From UBA1141 sp963665155 (GTDB taxonomy: Bacteria > Chloroflexota > Dehalococcoidia > Lucifugimonadales > UBA3495): a stretch of 64,000 nt of DNA. The position numbers and the translations under genes are program-made. Location of the stretch: contig CAXXFI010000002.1 of NCBI GenBank assembly GCA_963665155.2, forward strand, positions 372,001-436,000, in the 5' to 3' direction. Positions 45,152 through 53,872 of this stretch are shown here, one piece after another; positions within the stretch are counted from its first letter, which is position 1, and each line of letters begins with the position of its first letter. Under the pieces are notes generated by a model. The model saw nothing but the letters and a program-made list of their open reading frames with translations. It was not told where the DNA came from and ran no database searches.

Positions 45152-46078
45152 CTAAATTGCGCCGGTATAGTGGTCGATAAGCTCCTGCAATGCAGCCAGC
45201 GGCCCTGGGCCAAGGCCCCGTCTGGCGGCAATGGGCAACGACGCTGCGGCCAGTGCCCCGTAAACCGGGACAGCCAGGGGCAATGTTTGGAAAAGAGCCT
45301 CCAAGTGATTGCGCATGGTGACAACGTCACCTCGTACCACAGGCCCAGTGGAGGCCGCCTCGGGACCGTCTTTATAGCTGGAGTCCAAGGTAGCCAAGCA
45401 GAGCGGGTACATGGCAGTCAACGCCTCCTGTTGAGTAAACCCCATTGCTTGCCAGACGGCGGCCACCTGGGCCAGCAAAGCCGTCAAATGACCGCAGCCC
45501 AGCACCGCCGCCGCATGGTAAAGCGCCCGCTGGTCATCAGGGATGTGAAGCGGCGTACCACCTAAGTTTTTGGCCAGGCCCCAGAGATAATCTTCCAACC
45601 AGCCATTTCCGGCTACGGCGAATGTCACTCCGGCAAGCCTTGCGGCTGCGTCCTCGGGACCGGTCACACCGGCGAAGGTCTGGAAAGGGTGAAACGCACC
45701 GGTGACGGCCCCGTAGTGCAGGGCTGGCTGAAGCAGTTCAGTGGAAGACGCTCCGCAGCAATGAACCACGCCTTGTCCCGGTCGCCACATGATCTCTCTG
45801 GCCACATCGCCGATTACTGCGTCGGGTGTCGTTATGAAAACCAAGTCGACGGCATCAGCCAAATCCTGCGGGCTTGATAGCACCCGGCAACTGGAGACTA
45901 GCCGGGCCAACCCTTCGGCGGACGACAAACTGCGGGAATGGACTGCTTCCACCCGATGACCGCCGGTTGTCAACGCCAGAGCCAATCCCTTTCCGAAGAC
46001 CCCAGCGCCGATGAACCCGATTGACGGACCAGGACTAGCCAAAGGATCAGGATTAGCTAAAGGATCGGGATTACTCAT
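45152..46078 (-). CDS. Rossmann-fold DUF2520-type dehydrogenase-like protein
   Basis: About 308 aa. The N-terminal NAD(P)-binding motif is IGFIGAGVFGKGLA, after a proline/asparagine-rich start (SNPDPLANPDPLASPG). GASSTELLQPALHYGAVTGAFHPFQTFAG is typical of Rossmann-DUF2520 proteins. The C-terminal helical domain (RALYHAAAVLGCGHLTALL) is the DUF2520 part. The ATG at 46078 overlaps the previous gene by 8 bases. These proteins often sit beside panC, and a role like ketopantoate reductase (PanE) has been considered; this is inference. Confidence 0.85.
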   Translation of the reverse strand: MSNPDPLANPDPLASPGPSIGFIGAGVFGKGLALALTTGGHRVEAVHSRSLSSAEGLARLVSSCRVLSSPQDLADAVDLVFITTPDAVIGDVAREIMWRPGQGVVHCCGASSTELLQPALHYGAVTGAFHPFQTFAGVTGPEDAAARLAGVTFAVAGNGWLEDYLWGLAKNLGGTPLHIPDDQRALYHAAAVLGCGHLTALLAQVAAVWQAMGFTQQEALTAMYPLCLATLDSSYKDGPEAASTGPVVRGDVVTMRNHLEALFQTLPLAVPVYGALAAASLPIAARRGLGPGPLAALQELIDHYTGAI

Positions 46079-47126
46079 TCGAACACTCCGGCGAACTCCC
46101 CGGCGGGGCAGTCTCCGGTCGAGCAGTCTCTGAAGAAGGTTCGGGGGCGATTTCTGAAATCGCTGGCAGGCCGCCCAACCCCGTGGCTTGGAAAACGGCA
46201 TTGAGTACAGCCCGAGCCGTCACCTCTACAGCCGCAGCGCCCAGGCGGGTGAGGTCCACCGGCCCAGAGTCGCTTTCCGAAATAGCGCCGGTGGCCAGAC
46301 CAAACATGGTATCGCCGTCTCTGACCGTGTGGCAGGGACGGATGGTGAGAGCCAAGCCGTCGTGGCTGACACTGGCCAGGTAGTTGGCACCCTCTTTGTC
46401 CAACACGGCGTCGGTTGCAACCACGCCGATGGTTGTGTTGGCCAGCGGCCCGCTATCCCAATTAGACTCGTCTTGGCCAAGCAGAAGATCGACCGGGTCG
46501 TCGAAACCGTGACCGTTAGACCGTCTCGGTCCGGCGATCAGAAGACCGGATTTGTAGTCGTACACGCCACCATACGCATTGACTGCCACCGCCGCCGCTA
46601 CTGTGGTGCCGTCGGGCAAGAGCATCGACGCAGAGCCAATGCCCGACTTGACCGCAGAGCCGATCCCGTTGATCTTAGCGACGGTAGCGCCGGTGCCAGC
46701 GCCCACGGTGCCAACATCCATGGGACCCGAGTTGGCGGCCAGGGAGGCGGTGCGGCCATCGGCGAATCCAGGGCGAACATCGGCAGCCAGGAAACCCAGG
46801 TCGAACAAAACGGCTGCGGGAACGATGGGTACAATCGCAGGACCCACGGCAAGACCGATTCCTTGCCCGGACAAATAATCCAAAACACCGCCAGCAGCGT
46901 CCAAACCAAAAGCGCTGCCACCGGTGAGGAGCAACCCATGTACCCGGTCCACCCGGTGAACCGGTCTCAGCAGATCGGTTTCCCTGGTTCCGGGAGAGCC
47001 ACCGCGGACGTCCACCCCGCCGACAGCGCCCTGACGGCAAATGAACACGGTGCAACCGGTACCATGAGTGAGGTCGGTATAGTGCCCGGCTTCCAGCCCA
47101 GCCACTGCGGTTATGGTTGGGTTCAC
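46071..47126 (-). CDS. P1-family (DmpA-like) peptidase
   Basis: About 351 aa N-terminal-nucleophile hydrolase that cuts itself into two chains. The processing site is probably in GPLANTTIGVVATDA, where a Thr would become the nucleophile. HGLLLTGGSAFGLDAAGGVLDYL is a strong family signature. The frame is open to 47201, but that part lies over a terminator hairpin (47177-47194), so the GTG at 47126 behind GCGAGGGTCAG is preferred. The C-terminal 30 residues are Pro/Glu/Ser-rich. Known members act on beta-peptides, D-amino-acid peptides or amide oligomers. Confidence 0.88.
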   Translation of the reverse strand: MNPTITAVAGLEAGHYTDLTHGTGCTVFICRQGAVGGVDVRGGSPGTRETDLLRPVHRVDRVHGLLLTGGSAFGLDAAGGVLDYLSGQGIGLAVGPAIVPIVPAAVLFDLGFLAADVRPGFADGRTASLAANSGPMDVGTVGAGTGATVAKINGIGSAVKSGIGSASMLLPDGTTVAAAVAVNAYGGVYDYKSGLLIAGPRRSNGHGFDDPVDLLLGQDESNWDSGPLANTTIGVVATDAVLDKEGANYLASVSHDGLALTIRPCHTVRDGDTMFGLATGAISESDSGPVDLTRLGAAAVEVTARAVLNAVFQATGLGGLPAISEIAPEPSSETARPETAPPGSSPECSNE

Positions 47127-47176
47127 CTGACCCTCGCAGTGACGTTGAGAACAGGCTTGGCCAAAAAAACAACAAA

Positions 47177-47194
47177 GCCCCGATACATCGGGGC
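47177..47194 (-). terminator. Rho-independent terminator
   Basis: GCCCCGAT-AC-ATCGGGGC is a perfect 8-base-pair stem with a 2-base loop on the plus strand. Read leftward it is followed by TTTGTTGTTTTTTT. It would stop transcripts arriving from the MFS gene before the P1 peptidase gene. Confidence 0.7.
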
Positions 47195-47452
47195 GCGACA
47201 AATGAATGTAGTTTTATTGCTGGCCGTCTCGGTCCGCATAAGATCCCAGCGGCCCATCCCCAGAAGACCAGGGACAGATCAATCAAAAGGGCTCACCCCC
47301 GCAAGCGGTGGATGGCTATTTAATTGTAAGGACGGGCAATTTGGGTGTCAATGTGACGGCGGGAGTCTTTCCAATAGAAAAGATTTCCGAAGAACAATAT
47401 TCGCGGACGGGGTGTTTCCAGGAAGGAGAACATGCAGGTACTGTGGTGGTGC

Positions 47453-47492
47453 GGGGGAAATCCCCCCCAACCCCCCTTTACGAAAGGGGGGC
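47453..47492. repeat. C-rich double hairpin repeat
   Basis: GGGGGAAATCCCCC is followed by AACCCCCC and a second stem (CCCCCCTTT paired with AAAGGGGGG around ACG). The combination AAATCCCCCCCAACCCCCCTT resembles a repeat end seen in many cyanobacterial and Chloroflexota genomes. It may be half of a non-autonomous element. Confidence 0.55.
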
Positions 47493-47569
47493 TACCTGCC
47501 ATCGGCCTCCACCGCAACGCGTATACATTTGAAAGTGGTTATTTAGCGGGAAATTCCGCAAGGAGGAGC

Positions 47570-48805
47570 CTAACCGGGATTGATTTCCTCCCTAGGCGGA
47601 CGCGCCATCGGTATCGCCAAAACTATTAGGCCCGACAACAAGGTCAAAATCCCGGCGTAGTAATAAATCGACCCATAGCCTCCCAAGTGATTGATGATGA
47701 CCGTAGCGACGAACGGCGAAGCGCCGCCAATGATCCCGTTCAGACCGAAAATAAAGCCCGTGGTAGCCGCCTCGGTGCCTCTTCCAGCGACGTCCAAAAC
47801 AGCGGCCAGGATAATTTGCTGTAATGAGAAACTGAACAATCCCAAGCCAGCAAAAACAAATGCCAGCAAGATTGTATCGCTGGAGGCCACAACCAACATT
47901 GAAAGGACGGTTGCGGCGGCCAAGCCAGGGATGATCACCTGTTTGCGCCCGAACCTGTCGGATAGTTGGCCCAAAAATGGGGCCGAAACAATGCCCATGC
48001 CCGTGAGCAAAGCAAAATAGACGCCAGTGCTGAAGTGACTCTTGCCAAGTTCTTCCTCTAGGTAAAACGGCGTCCAATGGAAGAGGGCGTTTAGGCCGAC
48101 TCCGCGCAACGCAGCCGACAGCACCAAGGCCATCACGACAGGGTTTTTCAACACCTCTTTGGTCGCCAGAAACTGGTTCCGCAAGGTTCTTGGCTCGGAT
48201 TGCTCCGGCTCTTTACCCAAGTCCCGTAATGACCACCAAACGAAAAATCCGGTGAGGGCGGCCGGGGCAGCATATATGAACAGGACGTTGCGGTAGACCA
48301 ATATCGTGAGCAGCGCACCGGCCAGGATCGGCCCCAAGACGTTCCCGATGTTGGACCCGAAACCGTGGATCGAAACGGCAAAGCCCCTGCGGTCCGGAAA
48401 GCGCCGGGACAAAGCGGCGGTGGCGGGCAGATGCCACAAAGCACCGGGTATTGAAACAATGGCGATGGCGACGACTAACCAAGGGAAATTTGGGGCGGCG
48501 CCCACAGCCAGATAGGCGATGGCCGCCCAGAACATGCAGGCGGTCAAAATAAGGCCCCACTGGTTCTTCAGCATGTCCACAAACACGCCTACGCCCAGGT
48601 TTACGACGCCGAACCCTGCCTGGCGTATGCCCAAGAGGCTGGCCACCTGCAGAGTGCTCAGACCCAGGGCGGAAGCAATGGCTGGCATGAACACAGGTAT
48701 GCCTTGGTCGTAGAGGTGGGCGATGCCGTGGCCGAAGGACAAGCTACCCAGGATAAATCCTCGGTTTTGCTTTCGGTCCACGGGGGCTGACAGGGCTTCT
48801 TCCAA
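47570..48805 (-). CDS. MFS transporter
   Basis: About 411 aa inner-membrane carrier with 12 predicted helices. The loop 2-3 region is degenerate (GVGVFVDMLKNQWG), while GQLSDRFGRKQVI in the second half is a clear MFS signature. The TTG at 48805 follows GGGAGGCACAT, a good site, and is preferred over a more upstream TTG at 48835. The gene is isolated from its neighbours by a terminator on one side and over 400 bases on the other. The substrate is unknown. Confidence 0.85.
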   Translation of the reverse strand: MEEALSAPVDRKQNRGFILGSLSFGHGIAHLYDQGIPVFMPAIASALGLSTLQVASLLGIRQAGFGVVNLGVGVFVDMLKNQWGLILTACMFWAAIAYLAVGAAPNFPWLVVAIAIVSIPGALWHLPATAALSRRFPDRRGFAVSIHGFGSNIGNVLGPILAGALLTILVYRNVLFIYAAPAALTGFFVWWSLRDLGKEPEQSEPRTLRNQFLATKEVLKNPVVMALVLSAALRGVGLNALFHWTPFYLEEELGKSHFSTGVYFALLTGMGIVSAPFLGQLSDRFGRKQVIIPGLAAATVLSMLVVASSDTILLAFVFAGLGLFSFSLQQIILAAVLDVAGRGTEAATTGFIFGLNGIIGGASPFVATVIINHLGGYGSIYYYAGILTLLSGLIVLAIPMARPPREEINPG

Positions 48806-49236
48806 ATGTGCCTCCCTGCAGGTATTTTGGCGCAAACGGCAGCGGGCTGATTCTAATGCCCAGCCTGTCTCGAGGCAAGTCCACTACCGCCACCAGATAC
48901 AAAAATCCGCGAACTGAGTCGGGTTTAACCGCTTGCCCTCGACTAGCATGCCCTGCTCCCGGGCCCCAAGCGTTATGTTATGCTAGCGCCGCCCAGTTTA
49001 TGCACCTATAACCCAGCGTATCTGATGCCCAGCGTATCTAATACAATGATCGGGAGTGAATTTTCCGACGAGGAAATCCCTCTGTATCGCTCTTTACAAA
49101 GGGGGACTGATGCAAACGAGGACTGGAGCGTATTTCGTTCACTCTCCCTCTACAGCTTAGGCAATGCAGTTGTTCGGTTCTGGCTGTCTACTCGACGAGA
49201 CAAGTTTAATCGAGATTCTCTAGGAGGACTGCCCTT
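48806..49236. other. intergenic region between divergent genes
   Basis: About 430 bases with no credible gene. It should hold promoters for the leftward MFS gene and the rightward VOC gene. I see a short local duplication (CCCAGCGTATCT twice near 49015-49035) but nothing else specific. Confidence 0.35.
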
Positions 49237-49623
49237 ATGTTTCGCATCAACCACATCCACCTGAAGGCCCACGACCCCAAAACCACGGTCCAATGGTACG
49301 TCGACACCTTCGGCGCAAAGGTCGTCGGCGAAGGACGGGGCTTGGGCGATTCCCACACGGTTAGGCTGGACATTGAGGGAACCCGCATCAACGTAACCAG
49401 CGCCCCGGCGGGCGAGAGCCTCCCCGAAGGCACCGCTGATTCCCATTATGGACTGGAACATTTTGGCTTTGAAACCGGCGATATCGAGGGCGTGATGGCC
49501 CGGCTTGAAGAAAAGGGCGTGGGGGTGTTGCTGCCCATAACGCTATCGGCCACAGGTAGCAAAATTTCCTACATCGAAGGGCCGGACCGGGTGCGCATCG
49601 AGTTGGTGCAACCCAGTTCATAA
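49237..49623 (+). CDS. VOC-family (glyoxalase/lactoylglutathione lyase-like) protein
   Basis: 128 aa single-module protein. FRINHIHLKAHDPKTTVQWYVDTFGAKVV is the standard opening, with a metal His in HIHL; YGLEHFGFETGD gives the second His and RIELVQPS the C-terminal Glu. Three metal ligands therefore seem present, unlike in the two-domain VOC gene at 28798. AGGAGGACTGCCCTT precedes the ATG. It precedes an SDR gene by about 190 bases and may belong to a catabolic operon. Confidence 0.85.
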   Translation: MFRINHIHLKAHDPKTTVQWYVDTFGAKVVGEGRGLGDSHTVRLDIEGTRINVTSAPAGESLPEGTADSHYGLEHFGFETGDIEGVMARLEEKGVGVLLPITLSATGSKISYIEGPDRVRIELVQPSS

Positions 49624-49817
49624 CCAGTCGACCGCCTATCTGGTTGATGGCGAGTCCTGCGGCAGACGTTGGACACAGACGAGGACCACCCAGGAACTCC
49701 GGAACCCGCTATACCGATTTGATTCACCATACGCCGATTCGAAGGCGCCAAAAACTAAGTGAAAATTGCGGGCTCGATCAAACGGGCTCAATCGATATTA
49801 TATGGAGGTCGAACGAA

Positions 49818-50594
49818 ATGCCGTACGCTGGCCTTAGTTTAGAAGGCAAGGTTGCCTTGGTAACCGGTTCTGCCAGGGGCATCGGCGCAGCTCTGGCCAT
49901 TGGCTTGGCCGAGGCCGGGGCCGACGTGGCGGTTTCCGACGTCCCAGCCAGGTTGGAAGACGCTGCCACTACAAAAGCAGGTATTGAAGCTGTTGGGAAG
50001 AAGTGCAGCGTTTACGCTCTGGACGTCCTGGATTTGGAGAACATCAAAAGCGCCACCGACCAGGTTGTGGAGGACTTTGGGCGCCTGGACATTTTGATAA
50101 GCAATGCCGGGATCCGTCGACCCAAGCCGTCCCTGGAGGTTACCGAGGCTGACTGGGACTTGGTGGTGGATACCAACCTGAAAGGGGTGTTTTTCTGCGC
50201 TCAGGCGGCCGCTCGCCATATGATCGCCCAAGGAGAGGGCCGGATTATCAACATTGCCTCCCAGATGAGCGTGGTGGCCAGGGAAAACCGGGCGGCGTAC
50301 TGCTCCGCCAAGGCGGGTGTGGCGAATCTAACCAGGGTTTTGGCTCTTGAATGGATTCAACACGGGATCACGGTGAACGCCATAGGCCCTGGCCCCACCG
50401 TTACCCCTGGGATGATAGCCGCCGTTCCACGCTCGCCCGAGGAATTGGAGATCGAATTGGCCGAGCACATGCCCCTGGGCAGGCGCATGGAGCCTGAGGA
50501 GTTAGTGGGAGCTGCCATATACCTGGCCAGCCCGTCGGCGTCCGCCACCAACGGCCATTTGATGATTGTGGACGGAGGTTGGACCGCTAAATAG
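49818..50594 (+). CDS. short-chain dehydrogenase/reductase
   Basis: 258 aa. TGSARGIGAALA is the cofactor loop, SDVPA after beta-2 favours NAD, SNAGIRRP is the NAG motif, Ser is in NIASQMSVVA and YxxxK in YCSAKAG. The C terminus (NGHLMIVDGGWTAK) is typical of 3-oxoacyl-ACP reductase-like and sugar-type SDRs. The ATG at 49818 follows GGAGGTCGAACGAA; the frame is open to 49644 but the beta-1 strand begins at residue 12 from this start. A second, broken SDR follows within 50 bases. Confidence 0.9.
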   Translation: MPYAGLSLEGKVALVTGSARGIGAALAIGLAEAGADVAVSDVPARLEDAATTKAGIEAVGKKCSVYALDVLDLENIKSATDQVVEDFGRLDILISNAGIRRPKPSLEVTEADWDLVVDTNLKGVFFCAQAAARHMIAQGEGRIINIASQMSVVARENRAAYCSAKAGVANLTRVLALEWIQHGITVNAIGPGPTVTPGMIAAVPRSPEELEIELAEHMPLGRRMEPEELVGAAIYLASPSASATNGHLMIVDGGWTAK

Positions 50595-50640
50595 CTGTCA
50601 GCTATCAGCATTCAGTTTAGTCATTGGACCGGAGGTTTCC

Positions 50641-51693
50641 ATGGGCAAATTAGATGGGAAAGTGGCCTTGGTGACCGGAGCCGGACGTATGCGGGGCATT
50701 GGCCGGTCAGCCGCCTTGGCTTTCGCCAGAGAGGGTGCCGATGTGACCGTCACAGGTCGTGACCCGGATACCTTCCCCCACGACGAGAAGGCGGCTGGCT
50801 GGCAGGATATTGACGGCGTCGCTGCGGAAATCGTTGCCATGGGCCGGAGTGCTCTGCCCTTGGTAGTCGACGTGACCAAAGAAGCCCAAGTGCAAGAAGC
50901 GGTGGAGCGCACCGTCGCCCGGTTCGGTCGCATCGACTTTCTGGTAAACAATGCCAGCGCACCCCGAATGGCTGCTTGGGCGCCTTTGGATGAACTGACC
51001 GAAGATGCGTGGCACCATGTGATGGACATCAAAGTAACCGGGGCTTTCTTGTGCACCAAGGCGGTTGTCCAGGCTTTGCTGCGCCAGGCTCAAGGCGGCA
51101 GCATCGTCAATGTTATTTCCGTGGAAGCCAAGATAAGCCGGGCAAACGACCTGGCTTACGCTACTGCCAGCGGAGCCCTGGCGACATTCACGCACAAAGC
51201 AGGCAAAGCCCTAGTATTACAACGACGCTTTCTCAAATTGGTCAGTTTTGGGGCAGAAATCGCTTCGCGGAACGCAAGACCACAAAGCTGTCAGCCCACG
51301 CGCCTAACAGCCATGAAGAGGTGCTCAAGGCCCCTTTTTGGCAATCCATCGTATTCGGCCACGAGCGAGAAATCGCGGTAAGCTCATGGAAGTACGGTTC
51401 AGGTCCAAATGGGTCGCGAAAATCACCCGGTCAGATTAACCGTCGTTGTAATACTAGCGCCCCACGGAATACGGGTTAACGGCGTCAGTCCCGGCACTAG
51501 CGACACATCCCGCAACGATGATTTGTACGGGTACCCAAGAACCCAAGTTTGGCATGATCGGCTGGAATCCATTCCGTTGGGTCGGGCGGGGCAACCCGAT
51601 GAGATCGGCAATTTTATTGCCTGGCTATGCACCAAAGACGCCGAGTTTATCGTCGGTCAGTGCATTGACATGGACGGCGGCCAAGCAGCTTAA
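50641..51693 (+). pseudogene. short-chain dehydrogenase/reductase interrupted by a small element
   Basis: Residues 1-190 are encoded at 50641-51210, with cofactor loop TGAGRMRGIGRSAA, NNAS and YATASGALA (the YxxxK tyrosine is Y but the lysine position reads A). The frame then runs into an inserted 243-base element and ends at 51381. If one CTAG and the element are removed, the codons join precisely as KALAPHGIRVNGVSPGT and the gene runs to 51693, ending FIVGQCIDMDGGQAA, 269 residues in all. It resembles the SDR at 19206 in the long loop after beta-2. The insertion breaks the protein before its substrate loop. Confidence 0.9.
51211..51457. mobile_element. short non-autonomous element with IS701-type ends (MITE)
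   Basis: Begins CTAGTATTACAACGACG and ends with the exact inverse (CGTCGTTGTAATACTAG). The first 14 bases are identical to the ends of the two IS701-type elements at 52407 and 61268. It has no transposase, and CTAG at both sides is the target duplication. It is therefore probably mobilised by the IS701 transposase. Confidence 0.9.
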
Positions 51694-51760
51694 ACGGGCT
51701 GTCCCCCCAATCAAGGGCGAGTTTGAGCCGACAGGTTATGGCAACGCCAACATCCATCAT

Positions 51761-51842
51761 TCCGAACATAGTGAAGAATCTTGTTGCCAATCCAAGAGAT
51801 TCTTCATCGCTCCTCTGCCCAGAATGACATGCCAGAATGACA
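51761..51842. repeat. intergenic hairpin repeat (REP-like)
   Basis: GAAGAATCTTG on the left is matched by AGAGATTCTTC on the right, with flanking CATTCCGAACA and CAGAATGACATG arms; the last block CCAGAATGACATG is itself repeated. Similar GAAGAATC/GATTCTTC hairpins are common intergenic repeats in bacterial genomes. Confidence 0.5.
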
Positions 51843-51925
51843 TGATGAAAGTGGTTCTTACCTGCTTCTTCACTCGGCACTCGAGTTTTAGCAATCGAAT
51901 TAGCCCCGACACTTAAGGAGAAATT

Positions 51926-52390
51926 ATGAGCCTTGAAGACCTGGAAAAACGGATTAAAGTCCTGGAGGACATTGAAGACATCAAGCGGTTAAAGCGCCGG
52001 TATTGTCTGTACTGCGACGATAACTATGACGCCGATGCTCTGGCCGACCTGTTTACCGAGGACGCAGTCTGGGATGGAGGCATCCGGGGCAAGGCCGAAG
52101 GCAGGGAAGAAATTCGGAGCTTTTTCCAGAAGGCCCCCCAACGGCTGCCCTTCGCTATACACATGGTTACCAACCCAATCATCGAGGTGGACGGCGACAC
52201 CGGCAAGGGTACCTGGTATCTTTTCCAGCCCTGCACCTTCGCCGATGGCGACCGGGCGGTGTGGGGTGCCGCCCGCTACGATGAAGAATATATTCGCATC
52301 AACGGCCAGTGGAAGTTCCAGAACCTGAAGCTAACCTCCCATTTCTGGACGCCCTTCGACGAGGGATGGGTCCAAACCAAGTTCGCCTGA
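51926..52390 (+). CDS. SnoaL/NTF2-like protein
   Basis: 154 aa with the cone-shaped NTF2-like fold. The opening is LEKRIKVLEDIEDIKRLKRRYCLYCDDNYDADALADLFTEDAVWDGG, typical of SnoaL-like dehydratase/isomerase relatives in catabolic clusters. AAGGAGAAATT precedes the ATG. The gene stops directly before the IS701-type copy, without visible damage. A substrate-binding or dehydratase role beside SDR genes is likely but not shown. Confidence 0.85.
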   Translation: MSLEDLEKRIKVLEDIEDIKRLKRRYCLYCDDNYDADALADLFTEDAVWDGGIRGKAEGREEIRSFFQKAPQRLPFAIHMVTNPIIEVDGDTGKGTWYLFQPCTFADGDRAVWGAARYDEEYIRINGQWKFQNLKLTSHFWTPFDEGWVQTKFA

Positions 52391-52406
52391 GTACTGCGTA
52401 CGCTTC

Positions 52407-53872
52407 CTAGTATTACAACGTCAGTTAGTTTGATAGGATGACTGTGTAGCTGGAGAGGGAATAGGCGGGTGAGGTGGGGATGTGGATGCGGCAGCTTTCG
52501 AGCAGGTGTACGGGTCATTTCGGGATTTTCACGCTTACTTCGCGCCGCTGTTTGGCCGCCGGGAGACGCGGGAGCACAGCGGTCATTATCTCCAGGCCCT
52601 GCTGGTACAGTCTGGGGAGCGGCGCAACGCTGAGAACCTGTCGGAGACGGTTCCGGGGTCAGCCCGAGGGATGCAGCGGTTTCTCACCGATTCTCCCTGG
52701 GACGATGAGGTGATTATAGGACGGCTGCAGGAGTACCTGGGAACCCGGCTGGAGCATCCGGAAGGGGTGTGGGTGCTGGACGGCAGCGACTTTCCCAAGC
52801 AGGGGAGGAAGTCGGTGGGAGTGGCCCGGCAGTACTGCGGGAGGCTGGGGAAGGTGGCCAACTGCCAGGCGGGGATGTTCCTGGCCTATGTCAGCCCGTT
52901 GGGACGGGCATTGGTGGACAAGGGGCTGTATCTGCCCGAGAGTTGGACCTCGGACAAAGACCGGTGTGAGGCGGCGGGTGTGCCGGAGGATAGGCAGGGC
53001 TACCGGTCCAAGACGGAGTTGGCCTTGGAGATGGTGGGGCGGGCGCAGGAGCGGGGCCACCTGAAGGCTGGATGGGTCGCGGCGGACGACGCCTTCGGGA
53101 TGTCGCCGTCCTTCCGGGAGGGCCTGGCGGCCTTGGGGATGTGGTACGTGCTGGACGTTCCGTCCGGCTTTACGGTGTGGCCGCCGGAGCCTGCCTGGAC
53201 CAGTGCGGAGTATCAGGGATTCGGGCGTCCCCGCAAACCCAGGCTGCGAGACGGTCAGCGCCGGACCATGGAGCAGCGCAGCGACGAGTTGCCGGAGGAG
53301 GCCTGGCGTGAGATTACGGTGGCCGAGGGAAGCCAGGGGCCACGCAGCTACCTTTTCAGCGCCCAGAGGGTGCGACCGACCAGCAGGCGCAAGCCTGGCG
53401 AAATCCACTGGGCCGTCTACCGCCGGAACCGGGACGGCAGCGAACCCCGCTACTACCTGTCCAATGCTCCGGAGGATACCCCGTTGGAGACCCTGGCATA
53501 CGTGGGAGGCTCCCGTTGGCGTATAGAAACGGAGTTTGAGACGGAGAAAAGCGACGTAGGCCTGGACGAGTACGAGACCCGCACCTGGGCTGGCTGGCAC
53601 CACCACGTGGCCCTGTGCCTGCTGGGCGGAGCTTTTCTGCTGAGCCTGCAACAGGCTTGGGGGGGGAAAGATGCCCCGGATCACGAGGCCGCAGGTCTAC
53701 CGGGTGGTGCGGGAAATGCTGCCCCGGGAACGGTTCGGGCCAACCGAGTTGCTGCGGTGGCTTGAGGATACGCAGGACAGTAACGAACGGGCCAAACGCT
53801 CCCATGCCAAGCGCCGCGCCGCCATGCGGGCATCACCCCACATCCCTCCCTGAACTGACGTTGTAATACTAG
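52407..53872 (+). mobile_element. IS701-type insertion sequence, copy 1
   Basis: 1466 bases between CTAG borders. Ends are CTAGTATTACAACGTCAGTT and its inverse. CTAG fits the 4-base YTAR-like targets known for IS701 elements. Its right border abuts an IS1182 remnant, so it seems to have inserted into that older element. It is almost identical to copy 2 at 61268; I noticed only two base differences, both synonymous. Confidence 0.92.
52482..53765 (+). CDS. IS701-family transposase with candidate frameshift site
   Basis: 427 aa in the first frame from a GTG. The DDE core is visible: DGSDFPKQGRKSVGVARQYCGRLGK with the first Asp, GWVAADDAFG with the second and YVGGSRWRIETEFETEKSDVGLDEYE with the glutamate. 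Near 53660 the sequence contains eight G followed by AAAG. A shift to the next frame there would continue AWGGKMPRITRPQVYRVVRE to 53853, a better C terminus than the low-complexity in-frame tail. Both IS copies have the same arrangement, so it is either slippage-dependent expression or an old shared indel. Confidence 0.88.
   Translation: MDAAAFEQVYGSFRDFHAYFAPLFGRRETREHSGHYLQALLVQSGERRNAENLSETVPGSARGMQRFLTDSPWDDEVIIGRLQEYLGTRLEHPEGVWVLDGSDFPKQGRKSVGVARQYCGRLGKVANCQAGMFLAYVSPLGRALVDKGLYLPESWTSDKDRCEAAGVPEDRQGYRSKTELALEMVGRAQERGHLKAGWVAADDAFGMSPSFREGLAALGMWYVLDVPSGFTVWPPEPAWTSAEYQGFGRPRKPRLRDGQRRTMEQRSDELPEEAWREITVAEGSQGPRSYLFSAQRVRPTSRRKPGEIHWAVYRRNRDGSEPRYYLSNAPEDTPLETLAYVGGSRWRIETEFETEKSDVGLDEYETRTWAGWHHHVALCLLGGAFLLSLQQAWGGKDAPDHEAAGLPGGAGNAAPGTVRANRVAAVA

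Noticed and set aside
47441..47495. Possible CRISPR-like repeats in the C-rich hairpin region
   Set aside because: Only one copy pair with no spacers; it is a hairpin-type dispersed repeat.
46188..47546. 452-residue rightward frame across the P1 peptidase gene
   Set aside because: Antisense shadow of a clear P1-family gene, running over a terminator hairpin and a repeat.
52659..53684. 341-residue leftward frame inside the IS701-type element (also at 61520-62545)
   Set aside because: Antisense shadow of the transposase with biased composition; present in both copies only because the element is duplicated.
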